From an uncultured Clostridia bacterium (GTDB lineage: Bacteria; Bacillota; Clostridia; TANB77; CAG-508), in NCBI GenBank assembly GCA_934167095.1, contig CAKPKE010000005.1, forward strand, positions 21,228 through 85,227: DNA of 64,000 nucleotides, written 5' to 3'. The notes under the pieces were generated by a model that did no database searches, was not told where the DNA came from, and saw nothing but the letters and a program-made list of their open reading frames with translations. This document shows, piece after piece, positions 1-8,496 of this stretch. The position numbers and the translations under genes are program-made. Every line of letters starts with the position of its first letter. Positions within the stretch are counted from its first letter, which is position 1.

Positions 1-34
1 ATTATTTTTTGGTTATTATAACACAAAAATTAAA

Positions 35-106
35 AAGGTACACCTTATTTTGTACTTTGAATTTCCAAAATCAAATTGGATTTTTAAGTACATTTAGTGC
101 ACCTTT
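35..106. repeat. Nested imperfect inverted repeat downstream of clpC
   Basis: The arms at about 35-58 and 87-106 are imperfectly complementary (AAGTACA...TGCACCTT against AAGTACA...TGTACCTT). A smaller TCCAA/TTGGA hairpin lies in the loop. On the minus strand the structure follows the clpC stop and leads into a T-rich stretch, so it may end the ctsR operon, but the stem is AT-rich and irregular. Confidence 0.3.
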
Positions 107-111
107 TATTT

Positions 112-2559
112 TTATTTAACTACAACTTCGTCATTTTCAACACCTAATATTGCTGTTTTATTAGGTACAATTTTTCCGTCTAATATTGCTTCTGCAATTT
201 TATCCTCGACCATATTTTGAATTGCTCTTCTTAATGGTCTTGCACCATAATCTTTATCAACACCTTTTTTGGCAATTAATTTCTTAACATCATCAGATAT
301 TTCAATTTTGATTTCTTGCTTTTCAAGACGTTTTGCAACTTCTTTTAGCATTATATCAATTATTGCTTTAACATTATCATCAGATAATTTATGGAATACT
401 ATAATGTCATCAATACGATTTATTAGCTCTGGCTTAAATTCTTTTTTAAGCTCTGCCATTACAGCTTTTTTAGTATCTTCATATTCATTTTTGGTTTCTT
501 CTTTATCATTAGAATTTCCACTAAATCCCAACTTATTGTGGTCAGTAATTAGTCTTGCACCAATGTTTGAAGTCATTATAATTATTGTGTTTTTGAAATT
601 TACTGTTCTTCCTTGGCTATCAGATAATCTACCATCTTCAAGAATTTGAAGTAGCATATTCATTACATCAGGATGTGCCTTTTCAACCTCATCAAATAGA
701 ATTACACAATATGGTTTTCTTCTAACTTTTTCAGTTAATTGACCTCCATCATCATAGCCAACATATCCTGGAGGCGAACCTATTAGTTTTGCAACCGAAT
801 GTGGTTCCATAAATTCAGACATATCAACTCTTATCATTGAGTTTTCATCTCCAAACATTGCCTCTGCTAAGCTTTTAGCAAGTTCAGTTTTTCCTACACC
901 TGTTGGGCCTAAGAATAAGAACGAACCAATTGGTCTATTAGGATCTTTTAATCCTACTCTGCCTCTTCTTATTGCTTTTGATACAGCAGTTACTGCTTCA
1001 TCTTGTCCAACCACCCTCTTATGAAGAATTTCTTCTAGTTTTTTCAATTTTTCATTTTCAGTTTCAGTAATTTTATTTACTGGAATTCCTGTCCAAGAAG
1101 CTATTACTCCTGCAATATCTTCTTTGGTTAATGTCATTACTTTTTTATTATTTGAGTTCTTCCATTTTTCTTGTTTCTTTTGAAGTTCTTCTTTTTGGCT
1201 TTTCTCTGTATCTCTTAATTTTGCTGCAGTTTCAAAATTTTGAGTTGCAATAGCTTCCTCTTTTTCTTTACTTGTTTTTTCTATTTTAGCCTCTAATTCT
1301 TTTATTGAATCTGGCTTTGTGTATGTTTGCATTTTTACTTTTGATGCAGCTTCATCCATTAAATCTATTGCTTTATCTGGTAAATATCTGTCATTTATAT
1401 ATCTTTCAGACAACTCAACAGCTGCCTTTATTGCTTCATCAGTAATTTTTACATTATGATGAGCTTCATATTTATCACGAATTCCTTCCAGAATTTTTAT
1501 TGTATCTTCTTCAGTTGGTTCTGTAACTAATACTTGGCTAAATCTTCTTTCTAGAGCTGCATCTTTTTCTATATATTTTCTATATTCATTTAAAGTTGTT
1601 GCTCCAACTACTTGAATCTCGCCTCTTGCAAGCAATGGTTTTAAAATATTTGCCGCATCAACAGCACCTTCAGCAGAACCAGCGCCTACTATTGTATGAA
1701 TTTCATCAATAAATAGTATTACATCTCCTGCTTTTCTTACTTCTTCTAGTGACTTTTTGATTCTTTCTTCAAAGTCACCTCTATATTTTGCACCAGCTAC
1801 CATGCTAGATATATCAACACTTACCACTCTTTTGTCTTTCAAAAGTTCTGGTACATCTCCTGCTACGATTTTTTGAGCAAGACCTTCTACTATTGCGGTT
1901 TTACCAACACCAGGCTCACCTATTAAGCAAGGATTATTTTTGCTTCTTCTTGATAAAATTTGAATAACTCTTTCAATTTCCTTATCTCTACCAATTACTG
2001 GGTCAAGCTTTCCATCTAATGCTTTTTTAGTTAAATCAGTACCATATTGATTTAATGTAGGTGTTTGATTAAAGCTATTTGAGCTTCTTCTTGCATTTTT
2101 TGCATTTTCTTCGCCTCCATTTGTTTCGCCAATAATTTTGAATATTTCGTCATATAATTTCTTTGGATCAACATTTAGTTCCATCATTATTCTTACTGCA
2201 ACGCTGTCACCTTCATGCATTATTCCTAGCAAAATATGCTCTGTTCCTATATATTCTGAATTTGCATTTCTTGCTTCCATATAAGCGTTTTCAACAATTC
2301 TTTTAGTTCTAGGAGTAAATCCGATAGTTGTATTAATTGTGCTATTTTCGTTGACACCAACCAATTCTTCTATTTTTCCCATAATCTTTTCAGGAGTTAC
2401 GCCTTGATCTTCTAAAACTTTACTTGCAACACCAATTTGCTCTTCAGCTAAACCATATAAAATATGTTCTGTTCCAATATAATTATGGCCTAATTCTGCT
2501 GCAATCTCACTTGCAATTTTTAATGCATCTTCACTACTTTTTGTAAATTTATATGTCAT
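112..2559 (-). CDS. clpC: ATP-dependent Clp protease ATP-binding subunit ClpC
   Basis: Hsp100/AAA+ unfoldase that feeds substrates to the ClpP peptidase in the cytoplasm. In Firmicutes it handles McsB arginine-phosphorylated proteins. The 815 residues match the family. Two N-terminal Clp repeats (about 1-150) are followed by AAA domain 1 with Walker A GEPGVGKT at 214-221 and Walker B ILFIDE at 281-286. A UVR-type linker lies near 435-455, and AAA domain 2 has GPTGVGKT at 551-558 and VILFDE at 619-624. A GGAGAG ribosome site precedes the ATG. It is the last gene of ctsR-mcsA-mcsB-clpC, 15 bp after mcsB, and should be repressed by CtsR. The presence of mcsA and mcsB and the UVR linker separate it from ClpB. 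Confidence 0.97.
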   Translation of the reverse strand: MTYKFTKSSEDALKIASEIAAELGHNYIGTEHILYGLAEEQIGVASKVLEDQGVTPEKIMGKIEELVGVNENSTINTTIGFTPRTKRIVENAYMEARNANSEYIGTEHILLGIMHEGDSVAVRIMMELNVDPKKLYDEIFKIIGETNGGEENAKNARRSSNSFNQTPTLNQYGTDLTKKALDGKLDPVIGRDKEIERVIQILSRRSKNNPCLIGEPGVGKTAIVEGLAQKIVAGDVPELLKDKRVVSVDISSMVAGAKYRGDFEERIKKSLEEVRKAGDVILFIDEIHTIVGAGSAEGAVDAANILKPLLARGEIQVVGATTLNEYRKYIEKDAALERRFSQVLVTEPTEEDTIKILEGIRDKYEAHHNVKITDEAIKAAVELSERYINDRYLPDKAIDLMDEAASKVKMQTYTKPDSIKELEAKIEKTSKEKEEAIATQNFETAAKLRDTEKSQKEELQKKQEKWKNSNNKKVMTLTKEDIAGVIASWTGIPVNKITETENEKLKKLEEILHKRVVGQDEAVTAVSKAIRRGRVGLKDPNRPIGSFLFLGPTGVGKTELAKSLAEAMFGDENSMIRVDMSEFMEPHSVAKLIGSPPGYVGYDDGGQLTEKVRRKPYCVILFDEVEKAHPDVMNMLLQILEDGRLSDSQGRTVNFKNTIIIMTSNIGARLITDHNKLGFSGNSNDKEETKNEYEDTKKAVMAELKKEFKPELINRIDDIIVFHKLSDDNVKAIIDIMLKEVAKRLEKQEIKIEISDDVKKLIAKKGVDKDYGARPLRRAIQNMVEDKIAEAILDGKIVPNKTAILGVENDEVVVK

Positions 2560-2574
2560 AAAAATCTCTCCTTT

Positions 2575-3594
2575 CTAACTTTTTATTATTTCTTTTATCA
2601 CTTTGGCTCTCATTGAATCTCGCTCTACTTCATCCATTACCCTTCCATAATATTTTTGCAAATTAGCTGGCTTAATGTATAACTCTAACTTTTTCACTTT
2701 TGCATCATCTAGTTCTGAAATTATGCCTAAATCAGTTCCAAGTTTTACTTTAGACATTAAAGTTTCAGCCTCTTCAGAGCTTATAAACCTTGCATTTGTA
2801 AGTATTCCCAATGCTCTATAAACCTTATCTTCTAACTCTAATGAATTTTTGCAAAGATATTTTCTTGCAAGTCTTTCTTGTTCAATAACCTTATCAACTA
2901 TTGCTTTCATATTTTTTGCAATATCTTGTTCTGTAATTCCTAATGTTTGTTTATTAGAAATTTGATACATATCGCCATAACTCTTTGAGCCTTCACCATG
3001 AATTCCTCTTACAGTCATGCCTAAATTATTAACTATTTGTAATAATTTATTCAAATTTCCTGTTTTACTTAATGCTGGCAAATGAACCATTACAGATATT
3101 CTAATTCCTGTTCCTACATTAGTAGGACAAGCTGTTAAATATCCATACTTGTCACTATATGCATAATTTATATAATTTTCTAATTTTTTGTCGATTTCAG
3201 TTGTTAAATTTAAAAGTTCATCAATTCCTAATCCTTCTGTAAATGTTTGTATTCTCAAATGATCTTCTTCATTTACCATTATACAAATATTTTCTTCAGA
3301 ATTTATTAATATTGCCTTATCTTCATTATCTTCTGAATTTGCAAAATCTGGGCTTATAATATTTTCTTCAACTAAAGCTTGTTTACTAATTTCGTCAATA
3401 TCTTTTAGCTTTAATATTTGCAATCCATAGCCTATTTTTGAAGAAACTTCTTCCATTTTTTGAAGTATTTTTTTCTTTTCTGATGCATCAGCATTATTTT
3501 CAAAATTAAATCCATCTATATTTCTTGCAAGTCTTATTCTTGTACTAACTACTACATCTGATTCCTTACCATTTTGTAAATACCAATTTGACAT
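2575..3594 (-). CDS. mcsB: Protein-arginine kinase McsB
   Basis: Phosphoryl transferase related to ATP:guanido kinases. It phosphorylates arginines on proteins, inactivating CtsR and tagging substrates for ClpCP. The 339 residues carry family motifs: STRIRLARN at 17-25, NEEDHLRIQ at 108-116, CPTNVGTGIR at 156-165 with the catalytic-loop Cys, and RGIHGEGS at 196-203. Start ATG is preceded by AAGGAAG. It lies 17 bp after mcsA, which supplies its activator. A metabolic arginine or creatine kinase is unlikely given the short N-terminus and this operon. Confidence 0.96.
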   Translation of the reverse strand: MSNWYLQNGKESDVVVSTRIRLARNIDGFNFENNADASEKKKILQKMEEVSSKIGYGLQILKLKDIDEISKQALVEENIISPDFANSEDNEDKAILINSEENICIMVNEEDHLRIQTFTEGLGIDELLNLTTEIDKKLENYINYAYSDKYGYLTACPTNVGTGIRISVMVHLPALSKTGNLNKLLQIVNNLGMTVRGIHGEGSKSYGDMYQISNKQTLGITEQDIAKNMKAIVDKVIEQERLARKYLCKNSLELEDKVYRALGILTNARFISSEEAETLMSKVKLGTDLGIISELDDAKVKKLELYIKPANLQKYYGRVMDEVERDSMRAKVIKEIIKS

Positions 3595-3611
3595 ATTAAT
3601 CGTCTTCCTTT

Positions 3612-4157
3612 CTATTTATCTAATGTTTTAATTTGATCTCTTAATTTTGCTGCATCTTCATATCTTTCTTCTTTAATTGCTTGTTTTAGTTCTTCTTCTA
3701 ATTTTTCTTTTTGAGTTTTTTCTACTTTTGCTGGTTCTTCTTTTTTAATGTTATCTATGTTGTTATCTACATTTCTTCCAGGAATTCTTCCGACATGTTT
3801 TGTATTTCCTTGAATATTTCTTATTGCTGGATTTAGTCTATCTTCAAAAACTTCATAGCATTTTGGACATCCTAATAATCCTGTTTTTAGAAAATCATCA
3901 TAAGTTAATCCACAATTTTCACACTTTGCTTTTGTCTTTTCCTTTACAAAGCTTGGCAAAGCAAAAGTATCTTCATATTCATTAAAGAAATCGCCTAAAA
4001 AGTCCGAAAAACTTAATGGCATTTTCATATTAAAATTGCTGTTTATTCCCATTTTTTCTGCACATTCAGAGCAAAGATTCATCTCCTTTTTTACACCATT
4101 TACAATTTGTGTATATCTAACATTTGCCTCATTATTTCCACAATTTTGACACAACAT
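3612..4157 (-). CDS. mcsA: McsA, zinc-finger activator of McsB
   Basis: Small cytoplasmic protein that activates the McsB kinase and modulates CtsR. Four CxxC pairs are visible: C3/C6, C29/C32, C79/C82 and C97/C100, giving two zinc-binding units. A C-terminal UVR-like helix pair (about 153-181, KLEEELKQAIKEERYEDAAK) matches the UVR segment of ClpC. Length 181 aa is typical. A strong AAGGAGGAG site precedes the ATG. It sits 27 bp after ctsR in the CtsR-controlled operon. Confidence 0.94.
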   Translation of the reverse strand: MLCQNCGNNEANVRYTQIVNGVKKEMNLCSECAEKMGINSNFNMKMPLSFSDFLGDFFNEYEDTFALPSFVKEKTKAKCENCGLTYDDFLKTGLLGCPKCYEVFEDRLNPAIRNIQGNTKHVGRIPGRNVDNNIDNIKKEEPAKVEKTQKEKLEEELKQAIKEERYEDAAKLRDQIKTLDK

Positions 4158-4183
4158 ATAAATCTCCTCCTTACATTTTATAT

Positions 4184-4633
4184 TTAGTCTTCGACAAGGT
4201 TTAAAAGCATATTTTTAAATATATTTGCTCTTAGCTTATCTCTGGTTGTTGGGTCTATATTTAAAACATTATCACTAGTTGCTACTTTCAGTAGTCTTGC
4301 TTCTTTTTCATTTATAATATTGTATGATAAGAAGTTACTTATAAAAATTGACACATCAGTAGCTGTTAGTTTATCTTCCATGCTAGCTATTATATGCATT
4401 AAATAGTTACTTTTTGTTATATTTACTTTTTTAATAGTGATATGCCCACCGCCACCTCTTCTGCTTTCTACATAATATCCTTGAGATGGTTTAAATCTAG
4501 TTTGAATTACATAGTTTATTTGCGAAGGTACACACCCTAATTTTTCTGCTAAGTCATTTCTTTGTATTTCTATACTATTTTCCTCATCAAATAAATCTTT
4601 GATAAAATCTTCTATCATATCAGATAATTTCAT
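4184..4633 (-). CDS. ctsR: Transcriptional repressor CtsR
   Basis: Winged-helix repressor of class III heat-shock genes, released on heat or redox stress and degraded by ClpCP after McsB action. The 149 residues show the N-terminal DNA-binding region (LAEKLGCVPSQINYVIQTRF at about 28-47) and the Gly-rich wing RRGGGGH near 59-65 that reads the operator. First gene of the operon, with a modest AAGGTGAG ribosome site. A perfect CtsR operator sits just upstream, so it is autoregulated. Confidence 0.95.
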   Translation of the reverse strand: MKLSDMIEDFIKDLFDEENSIEIQRNDLAEKLGCVPSQINYVIQTRFKPSQGYYVESRRGGGGHITIKKVNITKSNYLMHIIASMEDKLTATDVSIFISNFLSYNIINEKEARLLKVATSDNVLNIDPTTRDKLRANIFKNMLLNLVED

Positions 4634-4677
4634 TTTCTCACCTTGTTTTCTTTATTTATTTTTGTTTTATTTTTAAC

Positions 4678-4728
4678 TTTGACTTTCTTTGACTTTAATT
4701 ATTATATCACCTTTTTATTTTTTGTCAA
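4678..4728 (-). promoter_or_regulatory. SigA promoter with CtsR operator for ctsR-mcsA-mcsB-clpC
   Basis: Minus strand: -35 TTGACA (4723-4728), 16-bp spacer, -10 TATAAT (4701-4706). Immediately downstream, at the expected transcription start, lies AGTCAAAGAAAGTCAAA (4678-4694), a perfect heptad direct repeat of the CtsR consensus (RGTCAAA NAN RGTCAAA). This placement would block initiation. Confidence 0.93.
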
Positions 4729-4814
4729 CTGTTTTAAAAATATTTTTTAAACTATAGATTTTTTCTCTTTATTATTTTATAATCTCCATTAAAGATATTT
4801 ATAAGGAGGATTTT

Positions 4815-5477
4815 ATGAAAAAAGGAAGAAGTATATATACTTTTAATTTTACTTGTGACCCTACTACTATGGAACAAGTAGTTTCAGACTATTTGAGAAC
4901 TAACAGTTTCAAACCAGAAGAAAAAAAGGGCGAAAAATATTATAAAGGCGGAGATATCATGCTTGGCTATAGATATTTTAATTATAGCATAGATGGAAAT
5001 ACATTAACTATTAGTGCATGGCTTAGAGGCACATTAGGCGAAATAGAAATTGAACAATCAGGCTTAGGAAGCATGAACCTTTCTATTTCAGAATATAGGA
5101 ATTCTTTAAATCCATTATTTCAAGAATTGGATAGAGTTAGACTTACAGGTGATTATACTTCATCTACACCGCAACAAACTGCTAGCTCAAATATATCTAG
5201 TAGCGAGCCAATTACAGATAATTCCGTAAGTTCAAAATTTGAAGATGCAGAAAACCATAAAAAAGAAACAATGTGTGAAGTTGCCTTTTGGCTTTCTATT
5301 GTAGGTTTATTTCTTTCATTCTTTGGAGCATACTATGGAGCTATTATCTATATATTAGACTTTTACTTTGCTTCACAAGGTTTAAAATCTAAGAAAAAAG
5401 GTAAAGCAACTGCTGCAATAATTTTATCTGTAATCTCTATAGTAATAATAATTGGACAAGTTTTAATGAGCATATAA
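4815..5477 (+). CDS. Hypothetical protein with C-terminal membrane segments (DUF4190-like)
   Basis: Function unknown; 220 aa. The N-terminal ~115 residues are soluble, followed by a Ser/Thr/Asn-rich linker (about 115-145). Two hydrophobic stretches lie at about 153-187 (AFWLSIVGLFLSFFGAYYGA) and 198-219, separated by a basic GLKSKKKGKA turn, as in small DUF4190-type membrane proteins. AGGAGG precedes the ATG. It stands alone, divergent from ctsR, with its own terminator. The soluble half would probably face the cytoplasm (inference). Confidence 0.7.
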   Translation: MKKGRSIYTFNFTCDPTTMEQVVSDYLRTNSFKPEEKKGEKYYKGGDIMLGYRYFNYSIDGNTLTISAWLRGTLGEIEIEQSGLGSMNLSISEYRNSLNPLFQELDRVRLTGDYTSSTPQQTASSNISSSEPITDNSVSSKFEDAENHKKETMCEVAFWLSIVGLFLSFFGAYYGAIIYILDFYFASQGLKSKKKGKATAAIILSVISIVIIIGQVLMSI

Positions 5478-5483
5478 ATTATA

Positions 5484-5511
5484 AGAGTTTCAAATATTGA
5501 AGCTCTTTTTT
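5484..5511 (+). terminator. Rho-independent terminator of the 4815 gene
   Basis: GAGTTTCA (5485-5492) pairs with TGAAGCTC (5498-5505), including one G-U pair, and is followed by six T. Confidence 0.8.
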
Positions 5512-5536
5512 ATTATCTATATTTTTTAATAATACA

Positions 5537-5680
5537 TTATTCTATTTTTTCTTTATTTTTGGTACTAGTCATCTTACTTAGTTTATTTCCTTTTTCTTTT
5601 TGAACTTCTGTAGGAAGCCAAGCAAAGTATGAACAAACAAATTCTCCACATTCTGTAATATTTTTATTATCTTCTTCCAT
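5537..5680 (-). CDS. Small hypothetical protein, 47 aa
   Basis: Short reading frame starting MEEDNKNITECGEFVCSYFA and ending in a Lys-rich tail. A TTAGGAG ribosome site is 6-7 nt before the ATG. It is hydrophilic with two cysteines (C11, C16) and has no family I recognise. It lies just after the hairpin that ends the HAD gene, so it would need read-through or its own promoter. The ribosome site and the absence of any better gene here are the main support. Confidence 0.45.
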   Translation of the reverse strand: MEEDNKNITECGEFVCSYFAWLPTEVQKEKGNKLSKMTSTKNKEKIE

Positions 5681-5696
5681 AATTAAACTCCTAATA

Positions 5697-5742
5697 TAAA
5701 AAAGCAGTAATATTTTTTATTAATATTTACTGCTTTTATTTT
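5697..5742. terminator. Bidirectional terminator below the HAD phosphatase gene
   Basis: AAAGCAGTAA (5701-5710) pairs with TTACTGCTTT (5727-5736). The stem is flanked by A/T runs on both sides, giving a U-tract on either strand. Confidence 0.75.
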
Positions 5743-5743
5743 T

Positions 5744-6622
5744 TTATTCCGTTAAGATTAATTTTTCTAAAGCCTCTGCCACCCCATCTTCATTGTTACT
5801 TTTTGTGACAAATTTAGCATTTTCTTTTAAATATGGAGCTGCGTTTCCCATTATTACACCCATACCAGCATTTTCAATCATCATAGTGTCATTTGCATTA
5901 TCACCAATGGTAATTACTTGTTCTTTATCTATATTTAATATTTCAATTAATTTTTCTATTGCATTCCATTTATTTACACCTTGACTTGTTATTTCAGTGT
6001 AATAATATTCTATTTCAACTTCTTCTGTTCCTGTTTTTATTAGCTTTTTAGTCATGTGCTCTACATCTAGAACATTTACTTCTTTTATATTTTTTAATTT
6101 GCTTATAATTCTATCAAATATAATTTTATTATTATCGCAAATATTCATTTTTAATACATTTATATTTTCATTATCTTTTATATAATCATATATATTTTTA
6201 ATTATCTTTATATTTGTTCTTTGTGATTCTAAAGTTTTATTATTTTCACTTTCGAAAAATAAAACATTATAATTCATTGTGTTTGCAATAACAAAATCTT
6301 CTGTATATATGCTATAAAAAATACTATTCTCATCACATATTTTTATTATGTCAAGAACTTTCTTTTTATTAATAAATTGATTATATATATTTTTCTCGTT
6401 TTTTATATCATATAAAGTTGCACCATTATTGCATATAGCATATTTTTTTGAATTTATATCTTTTGAAAAGCTTACTGCTGAAGTTTTGTTTCTTCCTGAT
6501 GCAATAATCACCTCTACACCTTTTCTGCGAACCGCTTCTATCACAGCTTTGTTTTTGACAGATATATTTCCATAAGAATCAAGTAGTGTTCCATCTAGAT
6601 CTATTGCTACTAATTTATACAT
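5744..6622 (-). CDS. HAD-superfamily Cof-type sugar-phosphate phosphatase
   Basis: Cytoplasmic Mg-dependent phosphatase of the Cof/YidA-like HAD IIB group, acting on phosphorylated sugars or cofactors; the substrate cannot be read. Motif I is IDLDGTLLDS (D8 and D10 from the chosen start), and motif IV is the C-terminal TIGDNANDTMM. I chose the ATG at 6622: AAGGTGAT lies 8 nt before it, while the ATG at 6640 overlaps that ribosome site. Length 292 aa is normal for the family. It appears monocistronic. Confidence 0.85.
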   Translation of the reverse strand: MYKLVAIDLDGTLLDSYGNISVKNKAVIEAVRRKGVEVIIASGRNKTSAVSFSKDINSKKYAICNNGATLYDIKNEKNIYNQFINKKKVLDIIKICDENSIFYSIYTEDFVIANTMNYNVLFFESENNKTLESQRTNIKIIKNIYDYIKDNENINVLKMNICDNNKIIFDRIISKLKNIKEVNVLDVEHMTKKLIKTGTEEVEIEYYYTEITSQGVNKWNAIEKLIEILNIDKEQVITIGDNANDTMMIENAGMGVIMGNAAPYLKENAKFVTKSNNEDGVAEALEKLILTE

Positions 6623-6722
6623 TTGTATTATCACCTTCATTTCTTAATTATTGTCTATCAATTTTACAATAATAATTATTAAAAATCAATTAATTTTTTT
6701 ATTTATTTGGATTTTAATAGAA

Positions 6723-7043
6723 TTAATTAAATAAGTCTTTTTTATGAATTTTGAAAAACAGATCAGAATTTTGTTTTCCACTAATTATGCACTTTACGAA
6801 AATAATTTTTTGCTCTTCTAATACAGAATAAATTATTCTATATTCTTTACATATCTTTTCCCTATATGCTTTATTGTTTAATTCTGGCACATATCTTCCA
6901 GTATAAGGCGAATGCCCTATAGATTCAATTATATTATATATTTCATTTATAATTTTATTTGCATAATTAATGGAAATATTTAAAGCAAACTCAGTAATGT
7001 TATTAATGTTTTCTTGTGCTTTATTTGATATTAATATCTCCAT
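6723..7043 (-). CDS. RelE/ParE-type toxin
   Basis: 106-aa protein with the ParE/RelE layout: N-terminal helices, then Y-T-G-R-Y-V-P-E-L and the core YRIIYSVLEEQKIIFVKCII, typical of plasmid-stabilisation toxins (ribosome-dependent RNase or gyrase inhibitor). It overlaps the upstream 63-aa gene by 23 bp, with GAGAGG inside that gene as ribosome site. Overlap and gene order fit a toxin-antitoxin operon. The subfamily, and so the target, is not certain. Confidence 0.8.
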   Translation of the reverse strand: MEILISNKAQENINNITEFALNISINYANKIINEIYNIIESIGHSPYTGRYVPELNNKAYREKICKEYRIIYSVLEEQKIIFVKCIISGKQNSDLFFKIHKKDLFN

Positions 7044-7212
7044 ATTTTTGCATCAACCTCTCTTTTGATTCTTTTATGTTCATAACCTCATTATTCTTTA
7101 TATTTTCTTCACTTTCTTTTATTGATATATATAATACTAAATTATATATATAATCGTATAATGTATTTTCTTTAGACTCTACTTGATTTAAAGCCTCTTT
7201 TATAAAATCCAT
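7021..7212 (-). CDS. Putative antitoxin paired with the RelE/ParE toxin
   Basis: 63-aa acidic protein without a recognised family. The N-terminal part is helical (LNQVESKENTLYDYIYNLVL) and the C-terminal tail is charged (NIKESKERLMQKYGDINIK), as expected for a toxin-wrapping antitoxin. AAAGGAGGAG precedes the ATG. It ends inside the toxin gene and begins 12 bp after the 67-aa gene. The assignment rests on position. Confidence 0.6.
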   Translation of the reverse strand: MDFIKEALNQVESKENTLYDYIYNLVLYISIKESEENIKNNEVMNIKESKERLMQKYGDINIK

Positions 7213-7224
7213 AACGCTCCTCCT

Positions 7225-7428
7225 TTAAACATTGTTTATCATTTTCTTAAATATTTCATCATTAAAATGCCTATTAGTTCCTGGAATTACAGTAGTTTCA
7301 TCTTCTCCATATATTTTTATATACTCTTCAATCAATTTTTGTACCATTTCTATAGGCTCTAATCCATCAAAAAAATTGGATGGTACAGAATTTACAATAT
7401 CAATCATTCTTCTTTTAACTTCTGTCAT
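7225..7428 (-). CDS. Hypothetical protein, first gene of the toxin-antitoxin cluster
   Basis: 67-aa protein, family not recognised. AAGGAAG precedes the ATG. Sequence features are VNSVPSNFFDGLEPIEMVQK and a central acidic EEYIKIYGEDET. It is the promoter-proximal gene of a three-gene unit with the antitoxin and toxin, so it may be a regulator or a third component. There is no obvious helix-turn-helix. Confidence 0.55.
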   Translation of the reverse strand: MTEVKRRMIDIVNSVPSNFFDGLEPIEMVQKLIEEYIKIYGEDETTVIPGTNRHFNDEIFKKMINNV

Positions 7429-7603
7429 ATATTTACACTTCCTTAAAAATTTATTATTAGTATATCATAAATTACTTTTAATTACTATAACAAATAAATT
7501 CATGTTTATCATTTATTTTTATCTTTCTCCATTTCACACCAGTGTCAACAAATATACTTTTAAAAGATTATATAATATTTTAAAAGTATTAAGGAGTTTG
7601 TGT

Positions 7604-7870
7604 ATGAAAAATTGTGGCAAATATGAAGATAACTTAAATCTTATTGGACCAATATTAAAAGATAAACGCATTTCAAAAGGCTATTCTTTAGAGATTCTTT
7701 CTTCTAAGCTACTTTTATTAGGCGTGAACATTCCTGTTACTAGTTTGTATCGAATAGAAAACAATCAAAGGACTGTTCGAGATTATGAAATTTGTGCATT
7801 TTCAATCGCTTTGAATGTTAGTGTTGCAGATTTACTTGATCCAATAACTAAGAAACTTAAAGTATCATAA
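7604..7870 (+). CDS. XRE-family helix-turn-helix regulator (88 aa)
   Basis: Small Cro/CI-type DNA-binding protein. IGPILKDKRISKGYSLEILSSKL and VPVTSLYRIENNQR-like segments match XRE helices 1-4, followed by VRDYEICAFSIALNVSVADLL. I chose the ATG at 7604 because AAGGAG lies 7 nt before it; the frame is open further upstream but without start signals. A TATAAT at 7571-7576 could be its -10. It is divergent from the toxin-antitoxin cluster; regulation of that cluster is possible but not shown. Confidence 0.8.
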   Translation: MKNCGKYEDNLNLIGPILKDKRISKGYSLEILSSKLLLLGVNIPVTSLYRIENNQRTVRDYEICAFSIALNVSVADLLDPITKKLKVS

Positions 7871-7877
7871 ATAATAT

Positions 7878-7917
7878 AAGACAAGTTGTTTATATAGCAA
7901 ATTGGTCTTATTTTTTT
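7878..7917 (+). terminator. Terminator of the XRE gene
   Basis: AAGAC (7878-7882) pairs with GTCTT (7905-7909), with an extended imperfect inner stem, then seven T. Confidence 0.6.
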
Positions 7918-8029
7918 ATTTCTAATAATTTCCAGTTTAAAAAATTCATTTTCGCACATTATATATATTGAAAAAGCAATATTGTTTTTTCAAAAATATA
8001 ATATTCACATTCTAGGAGGTGAAAATAAC

Positions 8030-8236
8030 ATGGCACATTCTTCAAGCAATAGTAACTACAAAGTAGTTCCAGAAGCTGCTGATGCATTAAATAAATTCAA
8101 GTATGAAGTAGCTAACGAAGTTGGTGTAACACTTAAAGATGGATACAATGGTGATTTATCTTCAAGAGATGCAGGTAGAATTGGTGGACAAATGGTTAAG
8201 AAATTAATCCAACAAGCTGAAAGCCAAATGAAATAG
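8030..8236 (+). CDS. Alpha/beta-type small acid-soluble spore protein (SASP)
   Basis: Coats DNA in the dormant spore core and protects it from UV and heat; degraded by the GPR protease at germination. The 68 residues contain both family signatures: KFKYEVANEVGVTL with the GPR-type cleavage region, and GYNGDLSSRDAGRIGGQMVKK. Start ATG follows AGGAGGTGAA; an upstream in-frame ATG has no ribosome site. CATTATA at 7957-7963 resembles a SigG -10, but no good -35 is seen. It indicates an endospore former. Confidence 0.95.
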   Translation: MAHSSSNSNYKVVPEAADALNKFKYEVANEVGVTLKDGYNGDLSSRDAGRIGGQMVKKLIQQAESQMK

Positions 8237-8375
8237 TTTTAGATTTTATTAGCTATTAGTAATTTCTACTATTATTGGACAGAATTTTAAGTTTTGTTTT
8301 TAATATTTTATTATGTTTTTAATTATTATTTTTATTCTCTAGTTTCAAAATAATTTTTGACATAATAGAATACAT

Positions 8376-8404
8376 AAGGCAGAATTTAAGGTTCTGCCTT
8401 TTTA
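8376..8404 (+). terminator. Terminator downstream of the SASP gene
   Basis: Perfect 9-bp stem AAGGCAGAA (8376-8384) / TTCTGCCTT (8392-8400), 7-nt loop, then T run. Confidence 0.85.
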
Positions 8405-8496
8405 TTTAGACTAAAAATACTCTAAGCAAATTTATTATGCTTGAGTATACTTCTTCTTTCGTTTAAGTTTTAATTTATTTTTAAAATATTAGGCTA

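Noticed and set aside
7930..7965. SigG promoter for the SASP gene
   Set aside because: CATTATA fits a SigG -10, but no GHATR-like -35 at 17-18 bp was found; mentioned in the gene entry only.
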